Below, one piece after another: positions 1 to 8,770 of a stretch of 20,510 nucleotides of DNA (position 1 is the first letter of the stretch; each line of letters opens with the position of its first letter). This stretch comes from Didymodactylos carnosus (Eukaryota; Rotifera; Eurotatoria; Philodinida; Philodinidae). The stretch is taken from contig CAJNOQ010003363.1 of NCBI GenBank assembly GCA_905250885.1, positions 1 to 20,510 on the forward strand. The letters are read 5' to 3'. The translations under genes and the position numbers were made by a program. The notes under the pieces were generated by a model, which worked only from the letters and a program-made list of their open reading frames with translations, did not search any database and had not been told where the DNA came from.

Positions 1-243
1 TGGTCCAGAAATAAATCTGGTCGTAGAATTCAGTATTTTGTTTTGTGAAGGATATGAAGGAACAATGAAAAAATGCTGTTTCCTTCGTGTGGAGGTAAGG
101 GATTATACAACTGTAAGTCCGAAATGAAAGTCAAATTTTATATTATTTCTTTTACTTTATCAAAATTGCCAGAGAATCTTTTTGAACTTACTCCGGTTTT
201 GAAACTACCACCCCCCTACTTTAAGTTCTTCGCGCCGCCACTG
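1..243 (+). mobile_element. Right part of a hAT-like MITE, cut by the window start
   Basis: Matches the right 163 bp of the complete element at 19879-20324, including the terminus CGCGCCGCCACTG ending at 243. It carries 80 extra bases (78-157) absent from the other copy. The element is followed by AATGTTTG (244-251) and by the same flank as the right copy up to 308. The element presumably continues left of the window. Confidence 0.75.
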
Positions 244-308
244 AATGTTTGGTCTGTTTATGTGCATGAAACAAAATATTAAAGGATAAAAGCGAGAAGC
301 TTTTTTAA
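1..308. repeat. Direct repeat, left copy (partner 20162-20388)
   Basis: Positions 1-308 and 20162-20388 are nearly identical apart from the 80-bp indel and few substitutions. The repeat unit includes the end of the hAT-like MITE plus about 65 bp of flank, so the unit is larger than the MITE and was copied after MITE insertion. The left end lies outside the window. Confidence 0.85.
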
Positions 309-875
309 CGAACTGCTGAAGAGACACGAACAATTACATAACGAGTGCCCAGTTATCGTGTACAGTTATGGTATTATAGAATGTTCATATATGTGTCATA
401 ACTATGTTTAAACTTTTTTTCGTCCAACAAATGAGTAAAGCAAACATTTCTACAGAATGAAATGTTCCATAGCTCGAGACGACTGTTCATAACCACATAA
501 CAACAATTTTTTGAGATATTTTGATAACAGTTATATAAGTGGGGCATGTCTTATCAGGGCAAAGTTTGAGCCCGTTTAAGGTCTAGCTAAAGTCCATGAA
601 TATTTTTCTGAAAATATATTAGCGTAAAAATAAACACTCCTCGAGGTTGAGTGCAATGAAAATATTCTTTTTGACATCTTTCAGAGAAAAAACTGTTAGT
701 GGATCATCGACACGAAAAGTGGCAATGAACAAACATCACATTCGTCATTTTTCTTTTTTTTGCTGAGAATCAGCTTGTTACAGTATTTAATCTCGATTCT
801 TGAGATCGTATTAACAGACAATTAAATGTCTATTATTATTTATCTATGGTACCTTCATAATTCGTCTTTGTTTAG
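309..875. other. No gene recognised
   Basis: AT-rich, many stops in all frames. One acceptor-like CATCTTTCAG near 685 precedes a short open piece (EKTVSGSSTRKVAMNKHHIR), too weak to call. Confidence 0.4.
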
Positions 876-1097
876 AAAATCGATTATGATAAACAGAAGG
901 AAAGAAATAATACGGAAGAAACAACAGTGGGTAGAAAGAGTATAACCGAGAAGCCAAGGCAAGCATTTTCACTTCCCATAGATCTTCTTCTCAGTAAAAG
1001 TACGTGTTCCATAGAAGAAATTGATTTAGTTTGTGATTTAAAACTTTACTACAGTTTTAGAATTGTTCCTTCGATACCACCCAGGAAATTGCATTAA
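876..1097 (+). other. Open, coding-like stretch without ATG (possible exon or relic)
   Basis: A good acceptor (CGTCTTTGTTTAG) precedes an open frame KIDYDKQKERNNTEETTVGR, going on through SITEKPRQAFSLPIDLLLSK to a TAA at 1095-1097. A donor-like AAAA|GTACGT occurs near 1000, which would make a 125-nt exon. Composition is charged and protein-like, but I recognise no family and see no partner exon in matching phase. It could belong to the same transcript as the membrane-protein exon at 2314; this is a guess. Confidence 0.25.
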
Positions 1098-1133
1098 CTA
1101 ATAACCATATTCTATTTCTTCATGCATACACAT

Positions 1134-1157
1134 CTATATATACACACACACACATAG
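1134..1157. repeat. Short TA/CA microsatellite
   Basis: TATATATA followed by about six CA units; no gene context. Confidence 0.7.
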
Positions 1158-1844
1158 TTTCTTTCTTTCGTCACGTTTTTTCGTTACCTAGTGGCTAGGC
1201 ACGCTCCAATTTCGATTAAGCGAAATCAAAAATATCGGAAATGTGTTACTCTAAATACAAAACGAAAATTTTCTTATGGCATTACTAAAGTGCCATAGGA
1301 ATTCACATTTCTGTTTAACAGTCTGGCTGTCAACGGAGTCCAAACTGCTGAGAACATGGGATATAAAATTTATTATTGATCAAAATCTGTGCATGCCTAA
1401 GCGTGGTCGTGATTTGGTCATTGAACGAAGGAAGTATGATTTTTTTGCTCCGCAAGATTCTAATTTCTCAGCACTTGTCCAACATACGAATGGAACATTA
1501 TATAAGTGCAAATATGATTCACAAACCAAGCCATCTATTATCTAGCAAAATGAATGTTGGATTTTATCTTTATGGTCAAAATGATTCTAATTCATTGTTT
1601 ATTTCTTCACAACACACACAGTATCACCAACAATATCTAATACAGTCACAATATTTAGTTGTTTCCAAATCTGCGGCATATACATATGTTTTATCATTCT
1701 TCGCTTGTTTATTCTCTATATTTTCTCGTTTTACTGAGCGATAACAAACAGATTTAGCTTATTTATATTATACTTGTTCTGCACTTGAACGGTTTCTATT
1801 GAATTGTCATATGAACTTTCTCTTGAAAATTGTTGTAAATTCCA

Positions 1845-2077
1845 GGAAAAAATATGTGAAAGTTTTGCCTCAATCAGTGGATGGCATGATTCTTACCGAG
1901 TCTAACATTCTGAATGTATTTTGTGAACAGTGGCTCGAAAATAATTCTTCTGTTAACCCCTCCAAATGTTTCGTTCCTTACGTTTATGTTTATCAAAAAT
2001 ATATCTCACAGTGATATAACAGTGAAAGTGATACTATATCTAATGTTAGTGACGATGAGTTAGATTTATTTGTGTAA
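1845..2077 (+). pseudogene. Broken coding-like stretch, unidentified
   Basis: After an acceptor-like AAATTCCAG (ends about 1843), one frame reads KKYVKVLPQSVDGMILTESN and on to KYISQ, stops at TGA 2012-2014, then continues in the same frame as YNSESDTISNVSDDELDLFV before TAA. The acidic Ser/Asp tail after the stop resembles the acidic stretches at transposase or nuclear-protein ends, but I cannot name a family. Interpretation as a relic rests only on the shared frame across the stop. Confidence 0.25.
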
Positions 2078-2313
2078 TATCCTGAAGTCTATGTGTAAAA
2101 TTTTGTTATTGAGTAATCTAAAGCGGATGTATATGTGTGCATGTGTTGGATACGTCCTTTCTATATCATACAGTAATATTAACACATTCACTGTCCATGT
2201 ATCATATATGATTCATTTAATTGTTGTTGAATAGTGAACGTGTTAATTACCATGTTTTGTTAATGAGTATTAATTTTCTTATAAAACATAAAATATATTT
2301 TTTTAATTTTAGC

Positions 2314-2643
2314 AATAAATGTAGCACGACGGCACTTCAAACAACAACTGGAACAACTGATAATGTCGTGCTTCAGTACATCATGTCACTCACCGTCATT
2401 GCAGTCCTTCTACTTGGTATTTGTTTTTGTGTTCAAAAGAATAGAAAGAAACGAGGGTCTTCAATAATAAACACTACGCATATAAATAAATCAAGTGTTC
2501 TGTCAACAGTAACTAGTCCCAGCTTAAGTGTTGCTCACAGCACTAGAAAAATACGAACATTTGATGATAATGACGGAGATTTAACAACATCAAATGTACA
2601 ACTAGAATTCGATTTCAAACATAAGGTCCGTGATTATTTTTAA
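2314..2643 (+). CDS. Possible terminal exon of a single-pass membrane protein (unidentified)
   Basis: A pyrimidine/A-T-rich acceptor TTTAATTTTAG ends at about 2313 and opens a frame to TAA at 2641-2643. The product has a short Thr-rich juxtamembrane segment (STTALQTTTGTTDN), one hydrophobic helix (about VVLQYIMSLTVIAVLLLGIC), a basic stop-transfer stretch KNRKKRG, and a cytoplasmic tail of about 60 residues rich in Ser/Thr with acidic FDDNDGD. This is the layout of a type I receptor or adhesion protein C-terminus. AATAAA lies within ten bases after the stop, fitting a 3' end. No upstream exon could be linked with confidence, so it may be a relic. An alternative end is a weak donor AAG|GTCCGT near 2623. 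Confidence 0.45.
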   Translation, partial: NKCSTTALQTTTGTTDNVVLQYIMSLTVIAVLLLGICFCVQKNRKKRGSSIINTTHINKSSVLSTVTSPSLSVAHSTRKIRTFDDNDGDLTTSNVQLEFDFKHKVRDYF

Positions 2644-2647
2644 AAAT

Positions 2648-3189
2648 AATAAATTAAAAAAGAAAAGGGTTATATACTTCGATAACTATTGTATGAAGAA
2701 AAAAACTCATTACTACTTTAATACTACAAATGACTGGAAAATATATCTATTCTTAATACGGTACTGATAGCTCACCTCAAAGCATTTAGGAAAAAGTATG
2801 TGAAAAATTAAAAAACTGGAACGAGTAAGGATGAATGACAAAAGTCAAATGTATATAGTAAACGACGATTCAAAGCCAAAGAAAAACATCAATAAGAAAA
2901 TATGACATGTTCAACTACAGATATCAATAATACGAATAAAACATTCATAAGATTTTGCCAAGTTTCTTAATGCGTCACATCATCCCATTTCGGGGATGAG
3001 AGTATGTTGAAGTTGGTAATTGCGAACTATTCTAATAAGGATTTTCAATTCATTCGACCTGTTCAACATATTCAGCTTTGGGCCTCTGATGCTTCTTACG
3101 CCTATCTTTTACGTCCTGCTTTATTGTTTGAGCAATCTTGTGAGAGAAAACTAAAAACAATCACGCTTTTTCTGCGACAAGATACACAT
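2648..3189. other. No gene recognised
   Basis: AT-rich intergenic-type sequence after the possible membrane-protein exon; only short open frames and no repeat structure that I can see. Confidence 0.4.
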
Positions 3190-3790
3190 CCAATTTGAAA
3201 AGACATTCTTCTGCTCTCTTCAGTGTTCACGCTGATATATTCCAAGAAAAATTTCGTCATATTGAGACGAAACGGATTTAGGATAAGTTGAAGACAAATC
3301 TTCTTTGTAGGCTACTTATGATCATAACTTCATGACGAATATAAAATATCTCTGCTCAGATCCGCTCCGTTACTGAGATGTGAGATATTTTTTTGTAAAA
3401 ACTGGCTTTTGTTGATCGCTCCGAAGGAAAGATTGTAACTTTATTACTTAGGCAGCTGTAACTTTATATTTAAATTCTCGACAACTTTTGGCAGTGAGAT
3501 TGCTACCATGAATGGAGCATACCATGGTGCTGAAATTTTGAAGTTTTTCCATTTTTAACCATGTCGGACTTATAGAAACATGTCTCTATAATGGAACTAC
3601 TTATGGTTTCTTTTACGAAGAATGTCTCCCGGAGTGGACCTGAGCAGAGATATTTTATATTTAGTCATGACGATATGATTATAAGTAGCCTGCAAAAACA
3701 TTTTTTTTTTCAATTCGTCTACAAAAAAACTCCAACTAAATCTGCTTCGTCTCACTATGTTCACGTTGAAATGACGGTCTTTTCAATTGC
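3190..3790. repeat. Inverted repeat, arms of 160-180 bp with a spacer of about 260 bp
   Basis: The left arm 3190-3369 (AATTTGAAAAGACA ... AAAATATCTCTGCTCAG) pairs with the right arm 3630-3787 (CTGAGCAGAGATATTTTA ... GGTCTTTTCAATTG). The pairing is imperfect, with small indels. The layout suggests an old foldback or MITE element. The small open frames here (3004-3198, 3591-3797) are not supported as genes. Confidence 0.65.
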
Positions 3791-3894
3791 TAAATAAATT
3801 CTAAGTACCCTTCACCCCATTCATTTGAGTGGAGTCAAAACTACTTATACTTTATTTATTTATACTCTCATCCATACTTAAACTTAATTTTTAA

Positions 3895-4177
3895 TTGCTA
3901 GAAACTGACATCAGATCAAACATATCAAAATTTGATGGTTTTTTATCTAGAGAAGAGTACCGCGAGATTTTTACATTTTTACTCGACGAGTTACGTTGTA
4001 CGGTGCAAAGATCTCATCAGGATCCTCCCCGTTTTTTGGGCCCAGTGGCTCCACTGGAGATTTTCACGGTATATTAGAACAGCTGTAGACATCAAACACA
4101 CTGTGTCCACTTTTCTTACTTTAGTTCTTATTTTTCTTCCGTGTTATATATTTATCTGGTCGTATATATGTATGTAG
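3895..4177 (+). other. Two overlapping open frames, possible exon remnant
   Basis: An acceptor-like TTTTTAATTGCTAG ends at 3900. Two frames stay open: one reads SKFDGFLSREEYREIFTFLL (to 4077), the other ends in a hydrophobic helix (STFLTLVLIFLPCYIFIW, to 4177). Neither has a recognisable domain; the FDGFLSREEY piece only vaguely recalls an EF-hand loop and lacks the full set of ligands. Reported as weak evidence of past coding. Confidence 0.2.
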
Positions 4178-5054
4178 ACCTTTCTTTCTCTTTATAAAAA
4201 AGAACAAATTTTCTATTTTAATCTATATATTCATTTATTGTATGTCCAAGAGAAGCAGTGCTCATGCGATATTCTGTCAATTTCTCCGATTAAAATTAGA
4301 TTAACTAGAGAGGGATCCATTTCCACCTCTTATACTAGTCTGAAGTATACAAGTTGTACTATATACTGATCTATTTTCTAGAAAAAGACCCCTTTTAGTT
4401 TTTGAGATATATGGCTCTCAATATCGGTGACTAACGTTTAACAAATTATACTTTCTTCGTTTATATTCAGTGGTTAGCTAAACTCTTTTCGACTACCATG
4501 ACTTTCCGGCTTTCTCGTCGGGTCATAGTAGCCAGAGATATTGTGTGTTCAAATGGGTAAACAATATAATGAAGTAAAAATAATTTTTCCAAAAGATAGA
4601 CTCATATTGTTTCGGATCTTTCTTATAAAAGAGATTAGTGAAACAGAATCTCATAAAAACATTATATACATAAACATATCAATTCAGTCGAGAAATTTAG
4701 TACTCCAGAAAAAATTTTCTCCATTGTTTTGCAAAAGAATGTTTTACGAAATTATTGGAGGGTACCAAGGGCTGGATGGAACAGAGAACTTTTTCTACAG
4801 TACCTCGATTCAAAACTTGTTGCGTACAAGGTAACCGACTATGGAGAGTCCCAATCTGAAATCAGTTTTGATCGAACACGCGTTTAAAATTTCGCGACTG
4901 AATTGATATGTGTTTTGAAACGTAATAGAATAAGTGTATATTTTTAGGAATTATCAATACTGTGATATTGATCAGTGTTATAAACTGTCTATACCAGAAA
5001 CAGAATTGAGGACGAACTCATAATATCATAATCTTATGATAATTATCTCAAAAT
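4178..5054. other. No supported gene
   Basis: An open frame 4541-4834 (97 codons, KQYNEVKIIFPKDRLILFRI and onward) has no recognisable domain and AT-driven composition. It could in principle hold upstream P450 exons, but none of the expected P450 motifs (C-helix WxxxR and others) was found. Confidence 0.4.
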
Positions 5055-5495
5055 GATAACAATCATCTTGCTGGTTATGAAACAACTTCATCAGCTCTTG
5101 CTTCTTCTACGTACATTTTGATTAATCATCCAAAAATACAACAAAAATTACAAGACAAAATTGATAACAATTTTGACAATAAATTAGCACAAAATCCTGT
5201 AACTATATAGCAAATATAAATAACGTTATGTGTAAACTACTTTCTGTTTCTAGGATATGATACAGTCAATACACTGGAGTATATGGAGATATTTATTAAA
5301 GAAATGCTGAGAATGTATCCCATTGGAATACAGGCTATAAAGCGTGTTAATCCATTCAAAAATTGCACGGCTAATGACAGACCTTGATAAAGAATTAGCG
5401 GGACAACAGTGGATATCTTAACACTAGGAAAGTGTAGAATTCGTTAACAGTATCACCATGATTAAGACATTGATGAAGCTGTCCTGCTCTTCAGG
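5055..5495 (+). pseudogene. Cytochrome P450 pseudogene fragment (I-helix to beyond K-helix)
   Basis: The first exon piece reads [20 protein letters not shown], with the I-helix oxygen-activation motif AGxETT (5070-5087), then [15 protein letters not shown], typical of CYP3-clan P450s. A likely 55-nt intron (5199-5253, acceptor CTGTTTCTAG) follows. The second piece reads YDTVNTLEYMEIFIKEMLRM, with the K-helix ExxR (EMLR), then YPIGIQAIKRV. The same frame goes on through TGA and TAA stops at 5385-5390 to ISGTTVDILTL and, past more stops, to YHHD.DIDEA, matching the KGTxVxI and HxD segments. No haem-binding Cys loop was found, nor any 5' half. Multiple stops, a phase mismatch at the intron and the missing ends make it a dead fragment of an ER-membrane mono-oxygenase gene. 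Confidence 0.85.
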
Positions 5496-6707
5496 TAGAG
5501 ATGCTATCATCAGCACTATCAAACATTCTTTCAAAATCATTGGACAAAGAAAATTGAGCTGAAAGAAGAAGAATAAGAAAAGGTATGCATGATACTAAAA
5601 GTGTATCTCAGTACTGTCTTACTGCTAATCATTTTGCCTTATAATCATTCTTATAAGGCACTGAAAGTTGATATTTTTCTATTATTTTTCGCTAGTATCT
5701 CTAAAGGATATTCTCGATTAATCATTTCTTTGTACAAATTTCTTTTAAGTGGTTAGCAGCGATGTGGATCTCTCAGGAATCCTCTATGTTATACATAGTA
5801 CCTCGGGTTCATGGACTTTGTTAATAAGAAAAATATTTAAGAAATAATATTAAAAATCATTTAAATATTTTTCCACCTTATTTTAAATATTAATCCGTTC
5901 AATATTTTCTTTATTTAAATATTTTTCCTTTATTTTAAAATAATTCAATATTTTTCTATCTTACAAGAAGAAAAATATTTAGATAAGATAGAAAAATATT
6001 TAATTGATTTTTAATATTAGTCGTTTAATGTTTTTCTTTTTAACATTTTTCGGTATATTCAGTTTCTCAACGTACAGAAAAACAGAATTAATCTAGTCTT
6101 ATTTTGAAGTTTATAACGATTAATGGTAAGAGGTAATTATTTCATTATGTAACAGTGTGCTGGCTAATGATTTAAACTATTGTAAATGAAGAATTCTAAA
6201 ACGAGACAAAAAAAAACATTTTACTAATATGAGTATGATGAATATCAATCAACCTGAAATAGACTACATTACTTCCAGTTATGCATCAGACATACATTTA
6301 CTCTTGCAGAAAATGCTGATGAGAACCACGCTTTTTTTTAATTCTTAGGTAGAATGCAATTCTTACTACTGTGTCTGAACAGGGACGGCGACAACATTCG
6401 TATCAGCCAACATTATACAGAACAACTAGTCAGGGGCTACATTTATTAGAAAAAAATAGCTCTCTTCAGGATATTCAAAAAATTCAATCTCAAATGCAAA
6501 TTAGAGTTCATCAGATGAACAAGCACAACAAGGTCATCAACTTCCACCTCCAGAACAGAGACAATATCGTAGGGATAGAGTTCACACTCGAATTGACATC
6601 ATCTGCAAGTGGTAGAAGTTCTACTCAGCAACAACGAAAAATTATATAAGCGATTGATCAAAAACCGTTGTTAATGCATCACTTCAAGTAGTATTTCACT
6701 ATCACAA
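5496..6707. other. No supported gene; AT-rich repeats and a Gln-rich remnant
   Basis: Holds the AAATATTTTTC repeat zone (5830-6055). At 6340-6650 an acceptor-like TTTTTTTTAATTCTTAG is followed by Gln-rich frames (GRRQHSYQPTLYRTTSQG in one frame, EQAQQGHQLPPPEQRQYRRD in another). The shift between frames suggests a broken low-complexity coding remnant, unidentified. Confidence 0.3.
5947..6000. repeat. Perfect 17-bp inverted repeat in AT-rich DNA
   Basis: AATATTTTTCTATCTTA (5947-5963) and TAAGATAGAAAAATATT (5984-6000) are exact complements with a 20-nt loop. The surroundings (5830-6055) hold many AAATATTTTTC repeats in both orientations, so this may be a low-complexity remnant. Confidence 0.6.
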
Positions 6708-7252
6708 ATAGAGACCTGCGCGGGTTAAGAACACCCAACCCGAACCCGACCCGACTGACAAAATGCCGACCCGCACCCGACCCAAACCGACAACAACTTA
6801 ACCCGACCCGACCCGATGAAAACAATCTCACCAGAAAACTGTGTTTGAGAAAGAATATAGACTTGCCTTGTTAGACAAAAGTTTTTCGGTGCATATTGTA
6901 CATAGAGACCTGCACGGGTTAAGGAAACCTAACCCGAACCCGATCCGACTATCAGAGTGCTGGCCCGACTATCAGAGAGCATTATAGCATAGGTGTGGGT
7001 GTTTAAAACAGAATATTGAAAAAGCAGTATAAAAAGCAATGAGGGATGTATTGCCCTTGATTTCAGTGCAGGAAGCACTCTCTTATGTTCATAGAAAGCA
7101 ATCATTAATCGACTTAATGGATGCAGTCGTTCTGGAACAAGTATTTCAACTAGAAATTCCAGTGCAGATAACTATCAATGAGTAATACAAAACTGAAATT
7201 ATTATCGATATTTTAAATTGTGCCGCAAAGTTCAACCCGAACCCGACCCGAC
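6708..7252. repeat. CCCGAC/CCCGAA repeat cluster, probable non-autonomous element
   Basis: Two heads start TAGAGACCTGC(G/A)CGGGTTAAG (6709 and 6903), each followed by runs of CCCGAAC and CCCGACC units (6745-6823, 6931-6950). A third run, AACCCGAACCCGACCCGAC, closes at 7235-7252. The GC-rich units stand out against AT-rich flanks. GGGTTAA at the heads and TTAACCC at 6798 are inverse, suggesting element ends. A 48-codon ATG frame at 7040-7183 (MRDVLPLISVQEALSYVHRK and onward) between the runs might be a transposase scrap, but no family is recognised. Confidence 0.6.
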
Positions 7253-7649
7253 GCAATGTAGAAGCACACTGTATCTCTCTGATTTAATTTTTCTACTATT
7301 TTTCCATTACTGTGTCATTTACTAATTGTAGTTCCAAAATAGAAACTCATAATATTTCGTTTAAACGTTAGCAGTGTACTGTTAGGGACACGTATTGATA
7401 ATTGCATGTCACTTCGTAGTAAAATAATATGATATCAAGAAAGAGAGAAGAAGCAGATAAAATAATATTATGTTTTCCGAATTCCATTAAAAAATAATAA
7501 ATTTTTTCTTTACTTTTTTAAAATTCCAGATCTTTTTTAATCTTTTTAATTCTAACGCCATTCTCTCTCAGCTACAAATAATTTACCATTACGCCAATCT
7601 TCAATCAGTTTACGATTTACATGCATATGTAGTAAAACTTCTGAAGATG

Positions 7650-7800
7650 AATTCTGTAAATTGTTTCCATGAATGTTTAAATTATACAGAAATTAATTTC
7701 GCGATTAATTCATCACTTACAACATCCAGATATCCTAGCGATTTAGTGCTAAAAACAGTAGAAGATAGTTTAACAGTGGAACCAAACTATTTTTTAATCT
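7650..7800 (+). pseudogene. Decayed inverted copy of part of the VWA exon
   Basis: The plus-strand reading PSDLVLKTVEDSLTVEPN parallels PPFDLVLKLVEDSSTTESN of the VWA domain in the minus-strand gene. At DNA level 7737-7783 matches the reverse complement of about 8148-8195 at most positions, including GATTTAGTGCTAAAA and AGTAGAAGATAGTT. Weaker similarity continues upstream (YTEINFA versus TTKIQFT). The MIDAS Thr and Asp regions are not recognisable and the frame ends soon after. It lies tail-to-tail with the large gene, about 110 bp past its stop. The divergence suggests a paralogue fragment rather than a fresh duplication. Confidence 0.7.
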
Positions 7801-7913
7801 CTTTTAGAATAAAAAAGTGCATAAATAAATATTTCTAGATTAAAAAAATGCAATTAGCAGTAATGAACACGTGTATAGGTGAGGATATATTAAATGAACA
7901 ATTCTTGAGTAGA

Positions 7914-8770
7914 TCACTGTGCAATTTCCGCAAAAGCATCAATTAATTCACCGGAATCCTTTAATTGTTTATAAACCCCAGTCATTTGTTTACTAATTCT
8001 TTCCAACACAGCGAGCTCTTTTTCACCTAATGCTACTGTCCAAAATTCTTTTATTATTTGTGCATCTTTCTTTGGTGCTAATCTTTCCAATTGTGTTTTC
8101 GGATTTCCTGCTTCACCATCACTCATAAATACGATAATATATTTTAAATTTGATTCCGTTGTTGAACTATCTTCTACTAATTTTAGCACTAAATCAAACG
8201 GAGGACCAAAGTCTGTTTCACCACCAGTAAATTGAATTTTTGTTGTATCAACATCTCTCAGTGTTTTATTAACACAAAAGAACTTAGCTGTACCGCTAAA
8301 CACTATAATTGTAATACGATCATCTGTACCATTGACCTTGCGAGCATTTATCAACGTCTTAACGCCATCCAATAAATGATTCCATCTATCACCTTCCATT
8401 GAACCGGAACTATCTAACAGTAGAACATAATGATAAGGTACTGGTGGAGTTCTTGGTGTATTCATTTCAACATATTTCATACTGAATTTTTTACAGTAAT
8501 GTTTTTCACCAATTTTTGACCATACATACAAGAATTTACTTTTAAGTGCACTTAACTCATCAGCCGTTGTTAAAAGATCAAAGTCCCATGCTGGATAATC
8601 TAATTTCATTTCACTCCATCTCTTTCTGGTTCCTTTGACAACAATGTAATCCTCATCCTTAATTTCATTACACTGAAATAGACTAGCTTCATTTAAGACT
8701 TCAATTTTGATACCGGCAAATGCACGTAGTTGATGACCTGTACTACAACTGTGTTTGTTATCTTCATCAC
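7914..8770 (-). CDS. Exon 6 of the GTPase/VWA gene: end of Cys/His cluster and VWA (MIDAS) domain
   Basis: Acceptor TTTGTTAG|GTGATG; stop TGA at 7916-7914. The exon opens with GDEDNKHSCSTGHQLRAFAG, completing the Cys/His cluster, then a bridging segment with WSEMKLDYPAWDFD, then a VWA domain of about 170 residues. All metal-site (MIDAS) motifs are present: DSSGS (about 8414-8400), the Thr in GGETDFGPPFD and the Asp in FMSDGE. VWA domains bind protein partners through a divalent cation. Intact MIDAS residues argue against long decay of the gene. Upstream codons from the ATG at 8837 are intronic; the phase-1 acceptor at 8771 is preferred because it joins the Cys/His motif in frame. Confidence 0.85.

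Noticed and set aside
1276..1744. Two overlapping open frames of 89 and 122 codons
   Set aside because: No recognisable domain, no consistent splice context and mutual overlap; left unannotated.
6745..6830. CCCGAA/CCCGAC units as an internal telomere repeat
   Set aside because: The units are irregular, few and tied to a repeated head sequence, which fits a mobile element better.
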